Shown: positions 21,005-32,453 of the stretch, one piece after another
Position numbering within the stretch: position 1 is the stretch's first letter
Layout: every line of letters starts with the position of its first letter
Source of the DNA: Mesostigma viride
Taxonomy: Eukaryota > Streptophyta > Mesostigmatophyceae > Mesostigmatales > Mesostigmataceae
Reading direction: 5' to 3'
Assembly (NCBI GenBank): GCA_009746045.1
Contig: RPFO01001885.1
Span: 33,501-97,500, forward strand
DNA length: 64,000 bases
The notes under the pieces: model-generated
Databases searched by the model: none
Seen by the model: only the letters and a program-made list of their open reading frames with translations
What the model was told of the DNA's origin: nothing
Program-made: the position numbers and the translations under genes

Positions 21005-21545
21005 CTGACCTTGACACTAATCGCACAAACAGCCACAATTTTGCAAGCAAGAAGACATGGCTACCTCGGCATTTCATGAAATGTACTTCGTGAAATGCAT
21101 TTCGTGAAATGTACTAAGGAACGTGATTGGCCGGCGTTCGCTCGCCAAATCTCGCAAAATGTACCAAGGCACGTGATTGGTCCCGCAAAATGTACTAAGG
21201 AACGTGATTGGCCGGCGAAGATTCTGTAGGGAATTTTAATTGCAGCAAACAGAATCTTCGCCGGCCAATCACGTTCCTTAGTACATTTTGCGGGACCAAT
21301 CACGTGCCTTAGTACATTTTGCGAGATTTGGCGAGCGAACGCCGGCCAATCACGTTCCTTAGTACATTTCACGAAATGCATTTCACGAAGTACATTTCAT
21401 GAAATGCCGAGGTAGCCATGTCTTCTTGCTTGCAAAATTGTGGCTGTTTGTGCGATTAGTGTCAAGGTCAGGTGCACATTGAGCTATCCGGACTAGTGGC
21501 CGACATGGCGGTCGAAACGGAAGGTGTACTATGGCTTTGCTGGGA
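20931..21545. repeat. Inverted repeat with 296-bp arms and a 23-nt loop
   Basis: Arms 20931-21226 and 21250-21545 are reverse complements with only a few mismatches (for example AGCAC/AGTAC and CCAAGG/CTAAGG). The arms contain three copies of an AACGTGATTGG / CACGTGATTGG motif. The outer part of each arm holds the start of the Cys-rich ORF, so two identical ORF heads diverge from the centre. Confidence 0.92.
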
Positions 21546-22150
21546 TGATTATCATCGTAGTACATCATATGTATTACAGTACATTTCACGAAGTACATTT
21601 CATGGAGGCAGAGGGAAAGTTCCTGTTCATGGTGAGTCGGGGTTAGCAATCACGGCAATGTCGATACATGTACTTGCAGTATATACAAATGCCATAATGT
21701 CCTTAGATGCAGCATGAATGTCTATTGTTCGGATTTCTTTTATCACGATGCTTAGGATGCCTTCCAACAGAAATCTGCTGCGCTACAGGTCGGGAATACC
21801 TGAACTTGATATGCGTGGTCAGTGGCCATGGCAGCCGGGGTCGGTAAGAATTAACTTCGATAGCCATGAATAATGCGGAAAGTGAACGTTGTCCACCCGC
21901 TGCACAGGGAAAATGGCTGCACAGGAACGGCCTGACGTGATACTGTCGCAAAGCAGTTCTCATAAGCCGACAATTACACATTCGACTTATGATCGATAAT
22001 CGGCGCAGGCCTTCGACATTCAAGCGCGCATCGAAACGTCGTGAGGATTTCGGACATTTAGATGAAGTTGGATTGTTTTCGGCCCTCGTATTTGCCATGA
22101 TCTTGGCCATCCAATCTTTTTGCTTCGTGCACAGTTTGCGTTTGCAGTTA
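21546..22150. other. No gene recognised
   Basis: Sequence right of the inverted repeat. Extra GTACATTTCACGAAGTACATTTCATG at 21575-21603 repeats part of the arm. A long minus-strand open frame here is driven by the adjacent hexamer repeat. Confidence 0.45.
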
Positions 22151-22270
22151 AGCGTAGGTACATGACAAGCTTGCGTTTGCGTTTGCGTTTGCGTTTGCGT
22201 TTGCCTTTGCCTTTGCCTTTGCGTATACATTTGCATGTGCGCTTGCGTTGCCGTTTGCTTATGCGTCCCA
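22151..22270. repeat. GCGTTT/GCCTTT hexamer array
   Basis: About 15 degenerate hexamers (TTGCGT, TTGCCT), the first of several hexanucleotide arrays in the next 4 kb. Confidence 0.8.
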
Positions 22271-22740
22271 ATGTATGTCTGGCTTTGGGCAATTCTATTT
22301 CCTTGTCGTTGGGATATGCGTGGATGCTGGCGGTGGTGTTACTGTCGGCAGGTAGAGTGGCAGTGGCTTCAACTTCTGTTGCTTTTTCATTGCATTTGCA
22401 TTTTCATTGGGTCTCTGTAGTTAACAACTGCTTTAAATATCTTTGTTAATAGCCGGCTTCAGCTGTAATTTCGATTGCATGTTGCTTTTGAATTGCATTC
22501 GCACTGGGCACATGGAGTGGGCATTAGGCATTGGTAGTGCAATTAGACATGCAGTCACACTTGCAATTGCAATGAAGTTGAAATTGAAGCTGCAGCTAAA
22601 ATTTGCTACGTGCCTACTGGTACAGTCGCATGTGCAGTCAACTTTGTGCTTGTTTATTATTATTATTTCTTCTTCTTATAATTTCTTCTTCTTATTATTA
22701 TAATTTCTTCTTGCTTTTCGTAATGTGTGGTGGTTAGAAT
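22271..22740. other. No gene; TTA/TTC microsatellite at about 22648-22710
   Basis: Non-coding sequence ending in a TTATTATTATTTCTTCTTC stretch, repeated twice. Confidence 0.5.
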
Positions 22741-22744
22741 GGTG

Positions 22745-22957
22745 ATGGCAGGGGCAGGAGCAGGGGCAGGGGCAGGGGCAGGGGCAGGGGCAGGGGCAGG
22801 GGCAGGGGCAGGGGCAGGGGCAGGGGCAGGGGCAGGGGCAGGGGCAGGGGCAGGGGCAGGGGCAGGGGCAGGGGCAGGGGCAGGGGCAGGGGCAGGGGCA
22901 GGGGCAGGGGCAGGGGCAGGGGCAGGGGTAGGGGCAGGGGCAGGGGCAGGGGCAATC
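22745..22957. repeat. (GGGGCA)n array
   Basis: About 35 hexamers with rare variants (GGAGCA, GGGGTA). The Ala/Gly and Pro/Leu frames across it are not genes. Runs of four G every six bases give strong quadruplex potential. Confidence 0.95.
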
Positions 22958-23221
22958 ATGAGTTGCTTTCGGCCTGGCATGTGCACCAGAACTGGCATAT
23001 GTGCTCGCAATGCAGCTTGCTACTCTTGTTCCTTTTGTTTGCCTTTTCTTTTGTTTGGGAACTGTTTGTGCAGGGGGGTGGGATGAGGCCGCGAGTCTCT
23101 GGGCAGGGGCATTGACGTGGGTAGGTGTGTGTCTGGGCTAAGTCTGCAATTGTCGCTGCTGTGCTGTACTTCTGGCTGTGGCTTACGGTGCATTTGTGGC
23201 TTGGAGTAGGGGTGAGGCTAG

Positions 23222-23718
23222 GGTGGGCGCAGGCGCGGGCGTGGGCGTGGGCGTGGGCGTGAGCGTGCGCATGGGCGCGGGCGTGGGCGTGGGCGTGGGC
23301 GTGGGCGTGGGCGTGGGTGTGGGCGTGGGCGTGGGCGTGGGCGTGGGCGTGGGCGTGGGCGTGGGCGTTGGCATGGGCGTGGGCGTGGGCGTGGGCGTGG
23401 GCGTGGGCGTAGGCGTGCGCGTGGGCGTGGGCGTGGGAGTGGGCGTTGGAGTGGGCGTGGGCGTGGGCGTGAGCGTGGGCGTGGGCGTGGGCGTGGGCGT
23501 GGGCGTGGGCGTGGGCGTGGGCGTGGGCGTGGGCGTGGGCGTGGGCGTGGGCGTGGGCGTGGGCGTGGGCGTGGGCGTGGGCGTGGGCGTGGGCGTGGGC
23601 GTGGGCGTGGGCGTGGGCGTGGGCGTGGGCGTGGGCGTGGGCGTGGGCGTGGGCGTGGGCGTGGGCGTGGGCGTGGGCGTGGGCGTGAGCGTGGGCGTGG
23701 GCGTTGGCGTGGGTAGGT
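23222..23718. repeat. (GGGCGT)n array, first block
   Basis: About 80 hexamers, with variants clustered toward the left end and a nearly pure right half. Preceded by a unique segment (23130-23221) that recurs before the second block. Confidence 0.95.
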
Positions 23719-24190
23719 GTGTGTCTCAGCTACGTCTGCTATTGTTGCAGCTGCGCTCTACTTCTGGCTGTGGCTTTGGGTATAATTGTGGCTTGGAGTA
23801 GGGGTGAGGCTAGGGTGGGCGTGGGCGTGGGCGTGGGCGTGGGCGTGGGCGTGGGCGTGGGCGTGGGCGTGGGCGTGGGCGTGGGCGTGGGCGTGGGCGT
23901 GGGCGTGGGCGTGGGCGTGGGCGTGGGCGTGGGCGTGGGCGTGGGCGTGGGCGTGGGCGTGGGCGTGGGCGTGGGCGTGGGCGTGGGCGTGGGCGTGGGC
24001 GTGGGCGTGGGCATGGGCGTGGGCGTGGGCGTGGGCGTGGGCGTGGGCGTGGGCGTGGGTGAGAATGGGCGGGTGCGGGGGCAGGGGCATGGGCATGGGC
24101 GGGGGCGGGGGCGGGGGCGGGGGCGAGGGCGGGGGCGGGGGCGGGGGCGGGGGCGGGGGCGGGGGCGGGGGCGGGGGCGGGGGCATGGGC
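23719..24190. repeat. Duplicated unique segment, (GGGCGT)n second block and (GGGGGC)n
   Basis: A copy of the 23130-23221 segment (CTACTTCTGGCTGTGGC, GGCTTGGAGTAGGGGTGAGGCTAG) at about 23722-23815 precedes about 40 GGGCGT hexamers (to about 24058) and then GGGGGC hexamers (24098-24185). Unique leader plus array has thus been duplicated as a unit of about 590 bp. Confidence 0.9.
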
Positions 24191-25610
24191 GTGTGCATGG
24201 GCGTTGGGGGGGTCAGGGGGGCTGGGGTTGGGTTTGGGTGGGTGGGTCATTGGTGCAATGTTTGGAGTTGGGGCTTGTGTGTGTGTGTGTGGGGGGGGGG
24301 GGGCATCGGGATTGCCATGCGCGTGCACGTGGGCGTCCGCGTGATCCTCTGTTCGTGTACATGTTCATGCATGTGCCATGACGGCACAATGCATGTCAGA
24401 TTCGTGACTTTATCGTGTGTTCCCTAGTTGCAAGTATTACTGCCAAAATTCATTGCAGCATTCCATTCCTTGCATAATGCTTGATTTCTTGCATCAGTTC
24501 ATTCTATACTTCGATCATGACCTGAAGTGCTTAAGTATTACCAGACTCTCGCGCAGTGTCAGAATGTCCAATTTTTAGCACACATGCATGTTTGCACACC
24601 AAAGCCCTCATTCCCATGTTGATAAGGCCAAGTAAAACATTTTATTTTTGTGCGGTGATCCACGAAATGCAGCTGTGAATGGCTCTAGGAGGTCACCAAT
24701 GGTGGCCAGACCTGTTATTGAGCATTGGGAGACGTTACAGGGGCATCAATCACAGTTACATTTAGTTCAGATGTAGTTCAATTTAGTACATTATAGTATA
24801 AATGTAGTAGAAAATAGTACAACCTAGTATATTGTAGCATATACTAGTTCAACTACCTCCAGATGAGATCCAGGGGCTATGGGGACACTTTTTATGCAAA
24901 ACTGAACTTGAAACAAGCAAAAAACAAGAAACTTGGAAAAACTCAAAATGTACTTGTGCTGGAGTACATTCTTAACGGCTGGCAGGGTTGTGCCTTTACG
25001 GGGGAAGACCTGCGACACAAAAACCGTGTAGTACGTCCGGACAAAGCAATACGGAGAAATGGCAACGGCAGATGGAGTCGGCGAAGGCCGCTTGTAAGGA
25101 AAGTGATTTTTAATGCACGAATAAATGTATAATGCATGCTACATCGCCATCGCTTGGGCGGTGAAAAGACAAGGACCAACCACATGCCCCCGGCCACCTA
25201 CCCTTCGTGCATCCCGCCCTTGACGAGGCACAACCATGTGCCCCCACCTACCCTTTGTGCGTCCCTCTCTTGACAAGAAACAAGCACGTGCACCTATCTA
25301 TGTAACGTTTGTGCATCCCTCCCTTGGCAAGGTACAAGCACACCCACCCACCTACTCCACATGCATCCCCGTCCCTTGACTAGGAACAAGCACGATCACC
25401 CTGCTACCCACTAGCACGGCAGCAAGCCAGACCTTACAATGGCAAGTGATGTTTATCGGTAGAAACTGTTAGACAACTAGCAAACGAGCCAGCCGGTGAA
25501 GAGCAAGGCACGCATGCAAGGAATTTGTCGTTGCCTATGTCTACGCTTGTGTTTGTCACTGCAGTTGAAATCTGCATTTGCATCAGCAGGCCCGATCGAA
25601 CCCCATGTCG
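24191..25610. other. No gene supported; short ORFs only
   Basis: Contains a run of 12 G near 24292, an AT-rich TAGT-repeat stretch (24760-24850) and an 89-codon frame at 24863-25132 with no recognisable domain. A short segment near 24945-24985 matches the minus strand near 16660-16700. Imperfect repeats of CTTGACNAGGNACAAGCAC occur between 25210 and 25400. Confidence 0.45.
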
Positions 25611-25619
25611 CCACCCGCA

Positions 25620-26040
25620 TTTCCACTTATACTTCACGGCCCCTTATTCTTCTCTTGTGCCTGCCTTTGCCCTAACTGTTACCCTAGCATCTGCCCTTGC
25701 CCCTATCCTTTGATCCCCAGTGTTTGCCGTTGCCCTCATCCTTTCCCTAGTGCCTGCCCTTGTCTTCATCTTTTCCCTTGTGCCTGCCCTTGCCCTTGTC
25801 CGTTCCCTCGTGCTTGACTAGTCCTAATCTCTTTCCCTTGCGCCTGCCCTTGCCCTTATCCGCTTCCCTTGTGCCTGCCCCTGCCCTTGCCCTTGTCATT
25901 TCCCTTGAGCCTGCCCTTTTGGCAAGCACAAGTGCCTTTGTCCTTTCCTTGGCCTTGTGCTTGCTCTTCCAGTTTCCCTTTCCTTTGCTCGTGCGGTTGC
26001 CTTTGCTCTTACCCGGGCCGCTTGCCCTTGCCGTTTGCAA
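25620..26040. repeat. Degenerate CCCTTG/CCTTGT repeat region
   Basis: About 400 bp rich in TGCCCTTGCCCTTGTC-like units. It looks like an old, mutated hexamer array similar in style to those at 22.1-24.2 kb. Confidence 0.7.
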
Positions 26041-26683
26041 GCTGCATTATTGTCTTTGCGAGCTAGCAAGTGCAAACTGGCACTGAGCCAGAAATGCAAG
26101 CAAAGCAGCCAGTGTAAATAAGGATGGACGGGAACAGTAGAAAGCTAGGGGTGGCAACGGTGCTAGAGCTCATGGCAACAAGGTGGTCCAGTTAGGAAAT
26201 GGGAATGAACGACGTGGTATATTGCTTGAGAGCACTGTGAGCAATGAGCAATGAATTGCTTGGTTCATTAGAAAATAGGTTTACCCTTTATCAACGTTCC
26301 TCTCACTGGCTGCGCCGCCAGTGACCGTTGGGCGCAGACCGTTGGCCCGAGGCCGCACGATGACAGGTCGCAGTCTAGTCACTGCATCGTGTGATCACAG
26401 ATCTGACAATGCACGCTGCAGTACGGTCCCTATCTAGGATACTCTAGTACCGTCCAATGACAGGACACTACGTATACTGGGTACTGACATCTGTCACGTA
26501 CCCCAGTACCCAAAGTACCTATCTAGGGAAACGTATGCGACTCGACTAGCATTCCTATCTGCATAGCCCACGTGGTATTTATATTCACATACCAACGTAG
26601 GCTTACAAGGCTTATTCATACGTTGTATTCACAATGCCTTTGAGACTTAGTCTGCAGCAAAGCATGGAGACTAACTCCAGTAT
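26041..26683. other. No gene recognised
   Basis: Unassigned sequence left of the B repeat, with short repeated CAGTACC/GTACCC motifs near 26440-26520. Confidence 0.45.
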
Positions 26684-26940
26684 TCGGTGTTCTCTGAACG
26701 TAGTTTCTTTATAACAGATGAGAATGAACGCCGCTATGTGAGTGGTACTACGGGACGGTGGGCCTTGGGCTGGACCGGTTCCATGAGTTAGAATTAGTTG
26801 GCCAGTTTTGTATGGCCATTTCTAGTTCGTTAAGTTAAGTAGCAATTAAGTTACTGTTGCTGACGGCTCATGAGGCGAGCCCGGGCTACGCCGCCCTAAA
26901 GTGCCATTTGCACGATGTTCTAGGTCTCTTTTTCTTGTCA
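26684..26940 (+). repeat. B repeat, first copy (truncated LTR-like)
   Basis: From TCGGTGTTCTCTGAACG to TTTTTCTTGTC this matches 28068-28322 almost base for base. Segment A is missing on its left. Confidence 0.85.
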
Positions 26941-27942
26941 TCGGATGTATGGGGTATGGGTATGGCGGATTACAAGAAATTTAATGCTGCCCTAATCGCG
27001 TCAGCCTATTTGGCTGGCGGTGGCCGATTAGAGATGGCGCGTGACTGACATAGCTTGAACAGTCACGTGACTGTGAAAAAGAAATTAAAATTACCCTCGT
27101 CGGTTTTCTCCCCGCAGCTGGGTTCTTGGCCGACGAGAGACTATAAAATACTTCGCGTTTGCCTGCGCGTGGCACCTGTACGGAACTCTGAAACCATGAG
27201 TAAGATTTCCGTGCCACGCTGCAGTGCCTACCGCTTTGCTGCGGAATGTCGCAGCAGGGTTGCAGTTCCTGACTGCTGACTGCCGAAGGAAGGGTGGTCG
27301 GGTTACTTCTAGTGGGCACTGTGATGGACGACAAATCTGTCGGCCCTCGCGAAAGTAGAAAAATATTTACCAGCATCCGCTCTTATGGGTGCGTGAGGTC
27401 TCGGGAATGTGGTGGGGACGAATTCCGGAATTATGCAATATTTCGATTCAGACCGAGACTTAAGGGGCCAGTTTAACAGACGGACCTGGGCCGGGCAGGA
27501 CCAAATATTTTGGCCGGCCCAGTTGCGCTTGCGCTTTATCGGCCGCTGGGGTGTGTGATGAGACTGCCTGCTCATCAACTAAAACCTGAAATATGGAAAG
27601 TTACTCCCCCAGGTGACAACGTTGACAGTAATCGAGATATGGTGGCATCGGGTGTCGTCCTACAAGTTGTCGTCACGTTAGGGCGGCACTGGCCTTTGAG
27701 GGAGGTCCGTGATCGTTAAACGAGGCGTCTTCTTCCTTGTCTTTGCGTGCACATTCAACACCCTCTTTTACTGGCCGAGGGTGGAAGGCTGGGGGGGCCC
27801 TGCGAAGGGTTATCGTGCATGAGGCTCGCTACAGCCGCCGGCGATTGTAATGGTCGTGACCGTTGCGGCAGGGCAGCCTCGAGAGCCACTGAGCGAAAGT
27901 GGTTGGCGGAGCTTTGGAGATAAAGCACCAGGAAAGGGGGGT
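26941..27942. other. Internal region between the B repeats
   Basis: About 1 kb with no recognisable retroelement gene. No primer binding site begins at 26941. It may be the body of a small non-autonomous element or unrelated spacer. Confidence 0.4.
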
Positions 27943-28322
27943 TGGGTAACGAGAACTACAATCAATCATGAAATGGGTGCAGCGTGGCAGGCTCACTCAT
28001 GGGTTCTGTAATTGCCCACTTATTGTTTTAATCAAATGTTGGTGGATTGGTAATAGTGGGAATAGAATCGGTGTTCTCTGAACGTAGTTTCTTTATAACA
28101 GATGAGAATGAACGCCGCTATGTGAGTGGTACTACGGGACGGTGGGCCTTGGGCTGGACCGGTTCCATGAGTTAGAATTAGTTGGCCAGTTTTGTATGGC
28201 CATTTCTAGTTCGTTAAGTTAAGTAGCAATTAAGTTACTGTTGCTGACGGCTCATGAGGCGAGCCCGGGCTACGCCGCCCTAAAGTGCCATTTGCACGAT
28301 GTTCTAGGTCTCTTTTTCTTGT
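27943..28322 (+). repeat. A+B repeat, complete copy
   Basis: A (27943-28067, diverged from 3070-3197; shared CCACTTATTGTTTTAAT) followed by B (28068-28322). Its right end abuts the region of the Copia-2 3' end. Confidence 0.7.
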
Positions 28323-28695
28323 CCCTGTGTTATTTATTTCTGAATGCAGGTCTGCACCCCCAACATGATTGTTATTGTTTTTAAGTTGATTAGGGGTACA
28401 AAAGAGACATGGCTGGTTGAGCCAGGTTGGTTACAGCTGGCTGTTCTGGCCAGGTGTTAGATTACACATTAAATAAGGTGTACACAGCTGGCTGGTTTGG
28501 CCAGTTATTGGAGCACACAGTAAGTAAGTGTATACAATTAAGGCTTGTGCCCTCAAGCTTCAAATGGATAGAAATCTGACCTAGTCAGCACTCACACCCC
28601 ACAGCAAATGTGTTGAATTTTATGGCGCCCAGCAGCTATCGCTGTGGTAGGGGGGGGGGGGGGTTGTGTGACTGAGCTGTAGCCAGACATTTTAT
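28323..28695. other. Region after Copia-2 RNase H; 3' LTR expected but not defined
   Basis: A 3' LTR of the minus-strand Copia-2 should start here. Repeated CAGCTGGCTG…GGCCAG motifs (28430-28520) and a run of about 14 G (28653-28666) are visible, but no second LTR is available for comparison. Confidence 0.4.
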
Positions 28696-29300
28696 TCATA
28701 CACTGACACGGATACCATAGGGATTCATATTCTCAAATAGTAGCTGGTATTGTGGGCCAGCTGCATCCCTCAGCTTGGTTAAGGCATCTGCTGGTTTTTC
28801 TTCATCTTCCACATTATGCCAGCTGGAGAAGTAGGTTGCCTCCTGTTTGAGGATCACCCAATCCAGGTCAGTGTGGACAGCAGCAGAAACAGATTTCTTG
28901 GTTAGAAAACTGATCACAGAGTAGCTGTCAGTATAAAGATGTGAGATGACATTGCATGTGCTGCCTGCCTGGGTTTGTAACCAGGTGAGCATGTGCTGCA
29001 GGGAACGAGCATGCAATGCAGCAGACACCACAGCACGACATTCAGCTGAGTTGCTGCTGCCAGGTTTTCTGCGGTGTAGCCTGCTGTACCAGGAAGTGAG
29101 GGACATGTAATCTGACCTGTTGGTGAGAAAAAACAGCCCTGATTCCCGTGCCCCCATCTGATTGATTGTTCTGCTCTCCATGGAGCTGTCCATGACACTG
29201 TGGATATGTGGATGTCTTCCATCAGATTCAGGCCATGGAGGATGAGGGGGGGCAGTCATGGATCAACTTTCTGATGTGACTGCATTTTATCTTGACTAGA
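28696..29300 (-). pseudogene. Copia-2 RNase H
   Basis: Matches the Copia RNase H module: SSNSAECRAVVSAAL in place of the usual SSAEAEY helix, YTDSYSVISF with the catalytic D, and the terminal ADALTKL motif. The stop is at 28696. The upstream junction to RT is in another frame (near 29300), so the copy is decayed. Confidence 0.85.
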
Positions 29301-30590
29301 ACATCATGGGTGACCCTGCTGCATGATGACAGCTAAGGGAGCCCCACAGATGGCTGACCACCACCCCAGTTTGCCCTGAACAGTGGCACACATGTGTAAG
29401 GGGAGGCAGGTGTGATGCAGCAGATCTAGACAATCTTGAATATATTCTGCAGGAGGAGAGAGAGAGCAGACCCATTGATCTGGCTGCCTGTGGCAGCTGC
29501 AACATGATGCCACAGAACTGGATGGGTTTTGTGCTCAATTCCACCTGTTTGCCAATCTCATATGATTCCTGGACCTGCTGAATAAATTTTTCCACCTCAG
29601 CTCTAGGCCCACAAATGAGTTGGTCATCTCCATGCCACACAAAGAACAGCAGTCCAGAGGGGGTGGGTACAACAAAAAAGCATGGGTCCAGGTCATCATA
29701 CGTGGCCTTGAGCTTTTTGAATACTTCCTCTGCTGAGTCTCTGAAAATTTTTGGGGCACTGACAAGCCCTTCCACCCCAATGTTGATGATAAGGTGGGGC
29801 TCATCAATGTAAGGTTTCCACACAGCTGGGGTGTCTACCACGTACACCTTCCCTTTCCACACAGATTCAGCCTTTTCTGGGTCCCCCCTGAGGAAGGCCC
29901 TTTTAATATCAGTGGCTTTGCAGACATAGTCTTGGCCTGCATTGAGGTTGTGGAGGAATAGGGAGAGCATGATCCTGAGTGAGGTTTGTTGCAGCCCAGG
30001 TGTGTAGGTTTCCCCTTTTGGCAGTGTGGATGTCCCCTTTAATTCTGTGACACATGGTCTGGCATGGAAGATTGGGGAGCCCACTTTTTGTGGTTTTTGT
30101 TTGAGAACAAATTTTAATCTGAGCTTTTTGGCTCCCTCTGGCACGTCCCATGAAGGGGTGACAGGAGGTTTGTATTGAGGGTTTTTGGGGTTGGGCAGGA
30201 CCCATTCCTGCCTGGCTTGGTGGACAATGGCCATCAGCCACTTGGTAAACCCTTTTTGTGTTTTGCATTCTTGTATGACGTGGGAGTGATTTGGTGCATG
30301 GGGTGAGTGCATGGCTATGTCCCACTTACCCAGCCCAAAGGCTGAGGGATGGAGGAACTGGCTGTGCACTAACTTGTCCAGATCAGGGATCTCCCCTGGT
30401 GCATACTGAGTGTTGACTGCCTTGATGACAGCATCCATACCAGGGACAATACTGGAGAGAGGGATTTTAAAGTGGTCCAGAGGAACTGCACCCACCCCTG
30501 TGACACTGAGCTCATTAGCTGAGATAAGCACCCCAGGATAGGATACAAAAGGTTCCCCCAACAAGGTGTTACCAGAGTACCCCTCCACCA
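29301..30590 (-). pseudogene. Copia-2 reverse transcriptase
   Basis: Copia-type RT: KATDIKRAFLRGD carries the first catalytic Asp, and LFFVWHGDDQLICGP occupies the YVDD position, with WHGDD instead. The C-terminal connection (YIQDCLDLLHHTCLPL, GKLGWW, GAPLAVIMQQ) lies in another frame after about 29510. The upstream end of this frame holds the protease C-terminal motif (NTLLGEPF), so the protease-RT boundary is crossed by a frameshift near 30590. Confidence 0.85.
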
Positions 30591-30934
30591 CCTGGAAGGG
30601 TGTCTGAATACCAAGTATAGGGATCGAGCATCACTTGTCCCACTACATCCAGTGAGCTTTGGCCTGAGAAATCCTGCACCCGTGCCCAAAGTGAAGGTGC
30701 AACCTCAAGACCAGGGATGGCTTGTGCACTGATCACACTGACCTGTGCCTGAGTGTCTATTGCCAGGGTCCAGGGGTCCTGACTAGTGCACACAGCTGAG
30801 ACTTTTGCCAGCCCTTCGGCCACAGCAGCTTGTTGCTTGTGTGACCTGTGTAATGCTTGCAAGGCGACTGCCAATCTTGACCTCAGAGCGGGAGGGTTGG
30901 CAGACAATTTGGTGCCTTGGGGCTGAGCTAATGC
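30591..30934 (-). pseudogene. Copia-2 retropepsin-like protease
   Basis: WTLAIDTQAQVSVIS matches the retropepsin active-site strand, with DTQA in place of DTGA. It is followed by FSGQSSLDVVGQVML and, in the next frame, LLG.PF near the C-terminus. The coding region extends upstream through 32464-32524 (TLSEARPTSQPGD), joined across the LINE insertion by TSD TTCCAACCCA. It lies after the integrase and before RT. The substituted active site suggests loss of function in this copy. Confidence 0.75.
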
Positions 30935-30944
30935 TTCCAACCCA

Positions 30945-32453
30945 CCCGAATGCTACCCGATATGGGCCAATCCCCGACGAGAACCTGGAGAGGTTCTTTA
31001 ACAGGGGAGACCACCGCCTCGCTATCCTGTGCAGCTTCTTCCAGCTACCCCTGGACCAAATCGCCACCAACATCCGCGCCCCAGCCCAGCCTGCGCAGCC
31101 GACAGCCACATCGGCTTCCTCCCTCTGCAAGGATGACATCCGAGCAGTGCTGGAGGAGCACGTGACCTGGCCGTTGGCCGAGAAGCTGACCTCGCTGAAC
31201 ACGACACTCAACACGGTGGAGGCCCGGGTCTCCAATGTTGAAACCAACTGGTCCTCCACAAGCTCCAACCCCAGTTTACGGCGCTGCACACCGCGGCACA
31301 GGCATCTGAGACGCACGCGGCACTTGTCTCTCGCCTCAACCAGGTGGAGGGCAAGTGCGGCGTGCTCATGAAGAAGCTTGAAGCCATCACCGCCCACACC
31401 GAGGCCCTTGCCTCACAGGTCCCAAAGATAGCGGAGCAGACGGCCACCATCGCATCCCAGCCACCCCGGCTGGATGCTGGTGACCTCCCGCCGCTCTCCT
31501 ATGCGGACCTGCTGCGGACCGCGACCGCCTCCACCACCGACGCCATCGCTACGAAGCTCCAGGAGCTGGAAGACCTCCGCCAGGCTCAACAACAGGAGGC
31601 CACCGACCGCGCCCGCCGCGACTGCCGGGTGGTGCTACGTCGCTTCCCCCAGAAGCCAGGTGAGACGTCAACCTCCCTTGCCGACGAGCTTAAGGACCAG
31701 CTCCTTACCCTCATGGGCCTGGTAGGTGAGGTAGAACTGCGTGGGTGCCACCGCCTTCCCCACTCACGCGACAAGGCGGCTCCCCCACCAGTCCTGCTCA
31801 CCTTCCCTTCCCGTGAGGACAAGCAGCGGTTCCTCTCTCGTCGCAAGCGGTTGCACGACCTCACCTGGACGCTGGATGACGACCTGACCCCCGCTCAGCA
31901 GCAGCAGCGTCGTGACCTGTGGCCTGAATACCTCCGCCACAAGCAGGACCCCCAGAAGCCCAAGGTGTACTGGAGGGGCGGGGACCTGATCATCAACCAC
32001 AAGATGTGGACGCCCCCAGCGGGCTAGAATAGCTTGTAGCCCTAGCTTGACTTCATTGGTAGTCACTGCCGCCATGGCAGCCATGCTTAGACTGTTTGCC
32101 TAGTTGTGCCACCTTACCTAGTCACGTGCACCGCAAACGCACGGTACACAACCAGCCATAGCCCGATAGCTTAGTCCTTGTACAGCCATGCTACGTCCTG
32201 GCTTCGATCAGATTACTTGCCCACGCTCCTTGTTATGATATGCTCACACGGGTCTTATTGCACCCACAGTATGCCGGATCGTTAGCGTGTCCGTTTAGCT
32301 AGCGCGCCCGAATGCAGCTGTGGCATGCCTTTGGCATGAAGGAGACTGGGGGTCTCTGCCCTTTCTCCTGTTGTGCACACACAGCCCGGATTAAAAGCAC
32401 TTCGGTGCTCCGTGACTCCCCAACGGGAGCACGTGTTTTAATTAATTAATTAA
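30945..32453 (+). mobile_element. 5'-truncated ORF1-only LINE (type I) inside Copia-2
   Basis: Flanked by TTCCAACCCA at 30935-30944 and 32454-32463. It consists of ORF1, a 3' UTR shared with the minus copy at 13204, the hairpin CTCCC-CAAC-GGGAG (32416-32429) and a (TTAA)n tail. No RT-coding sequence. Confidence 0.9.
30950..32027 (+). pseudogene. LINE ORF1 protein, one frameshift
   Basis: The N-terminal part (DENLERFFNRGDHRLAILCSF) is followed by a frameshift near 31245. A coiled coil follows (LVSRLNQVEGKCGVLMKKLE), then the RRM-like core (RRDCRVVLRRFP, CHRLPHSRDKAAPPPVLLTF) and WTLDDDLTPAQQQQRRDLWP near the end, then YWRGGDLII. It is the most diverged of the four ORF1 copies in the window, with a different codon choice, and ends naturally at 32027. 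Confidence 0.85.

Noticed and set aside
22745-24190. Telomere or subtelomere
   Set aside because: The hexamers (GGGGCA, GGGCGT, GGGGGC) are not known telomere units and transposons continue on both sides.
23178-24427. Valine/glycine, tryptophan/alanine and threonine/proline frames
   Set aside because: Hexanucleotide array in different phases; no flanking protein-like sequence.
26941-27942. LTR retrotransposon body between the B repeats
   Set aside because: No primer binding site, polypurine tract or gag/pol motif was found, so only the repeats are reported.
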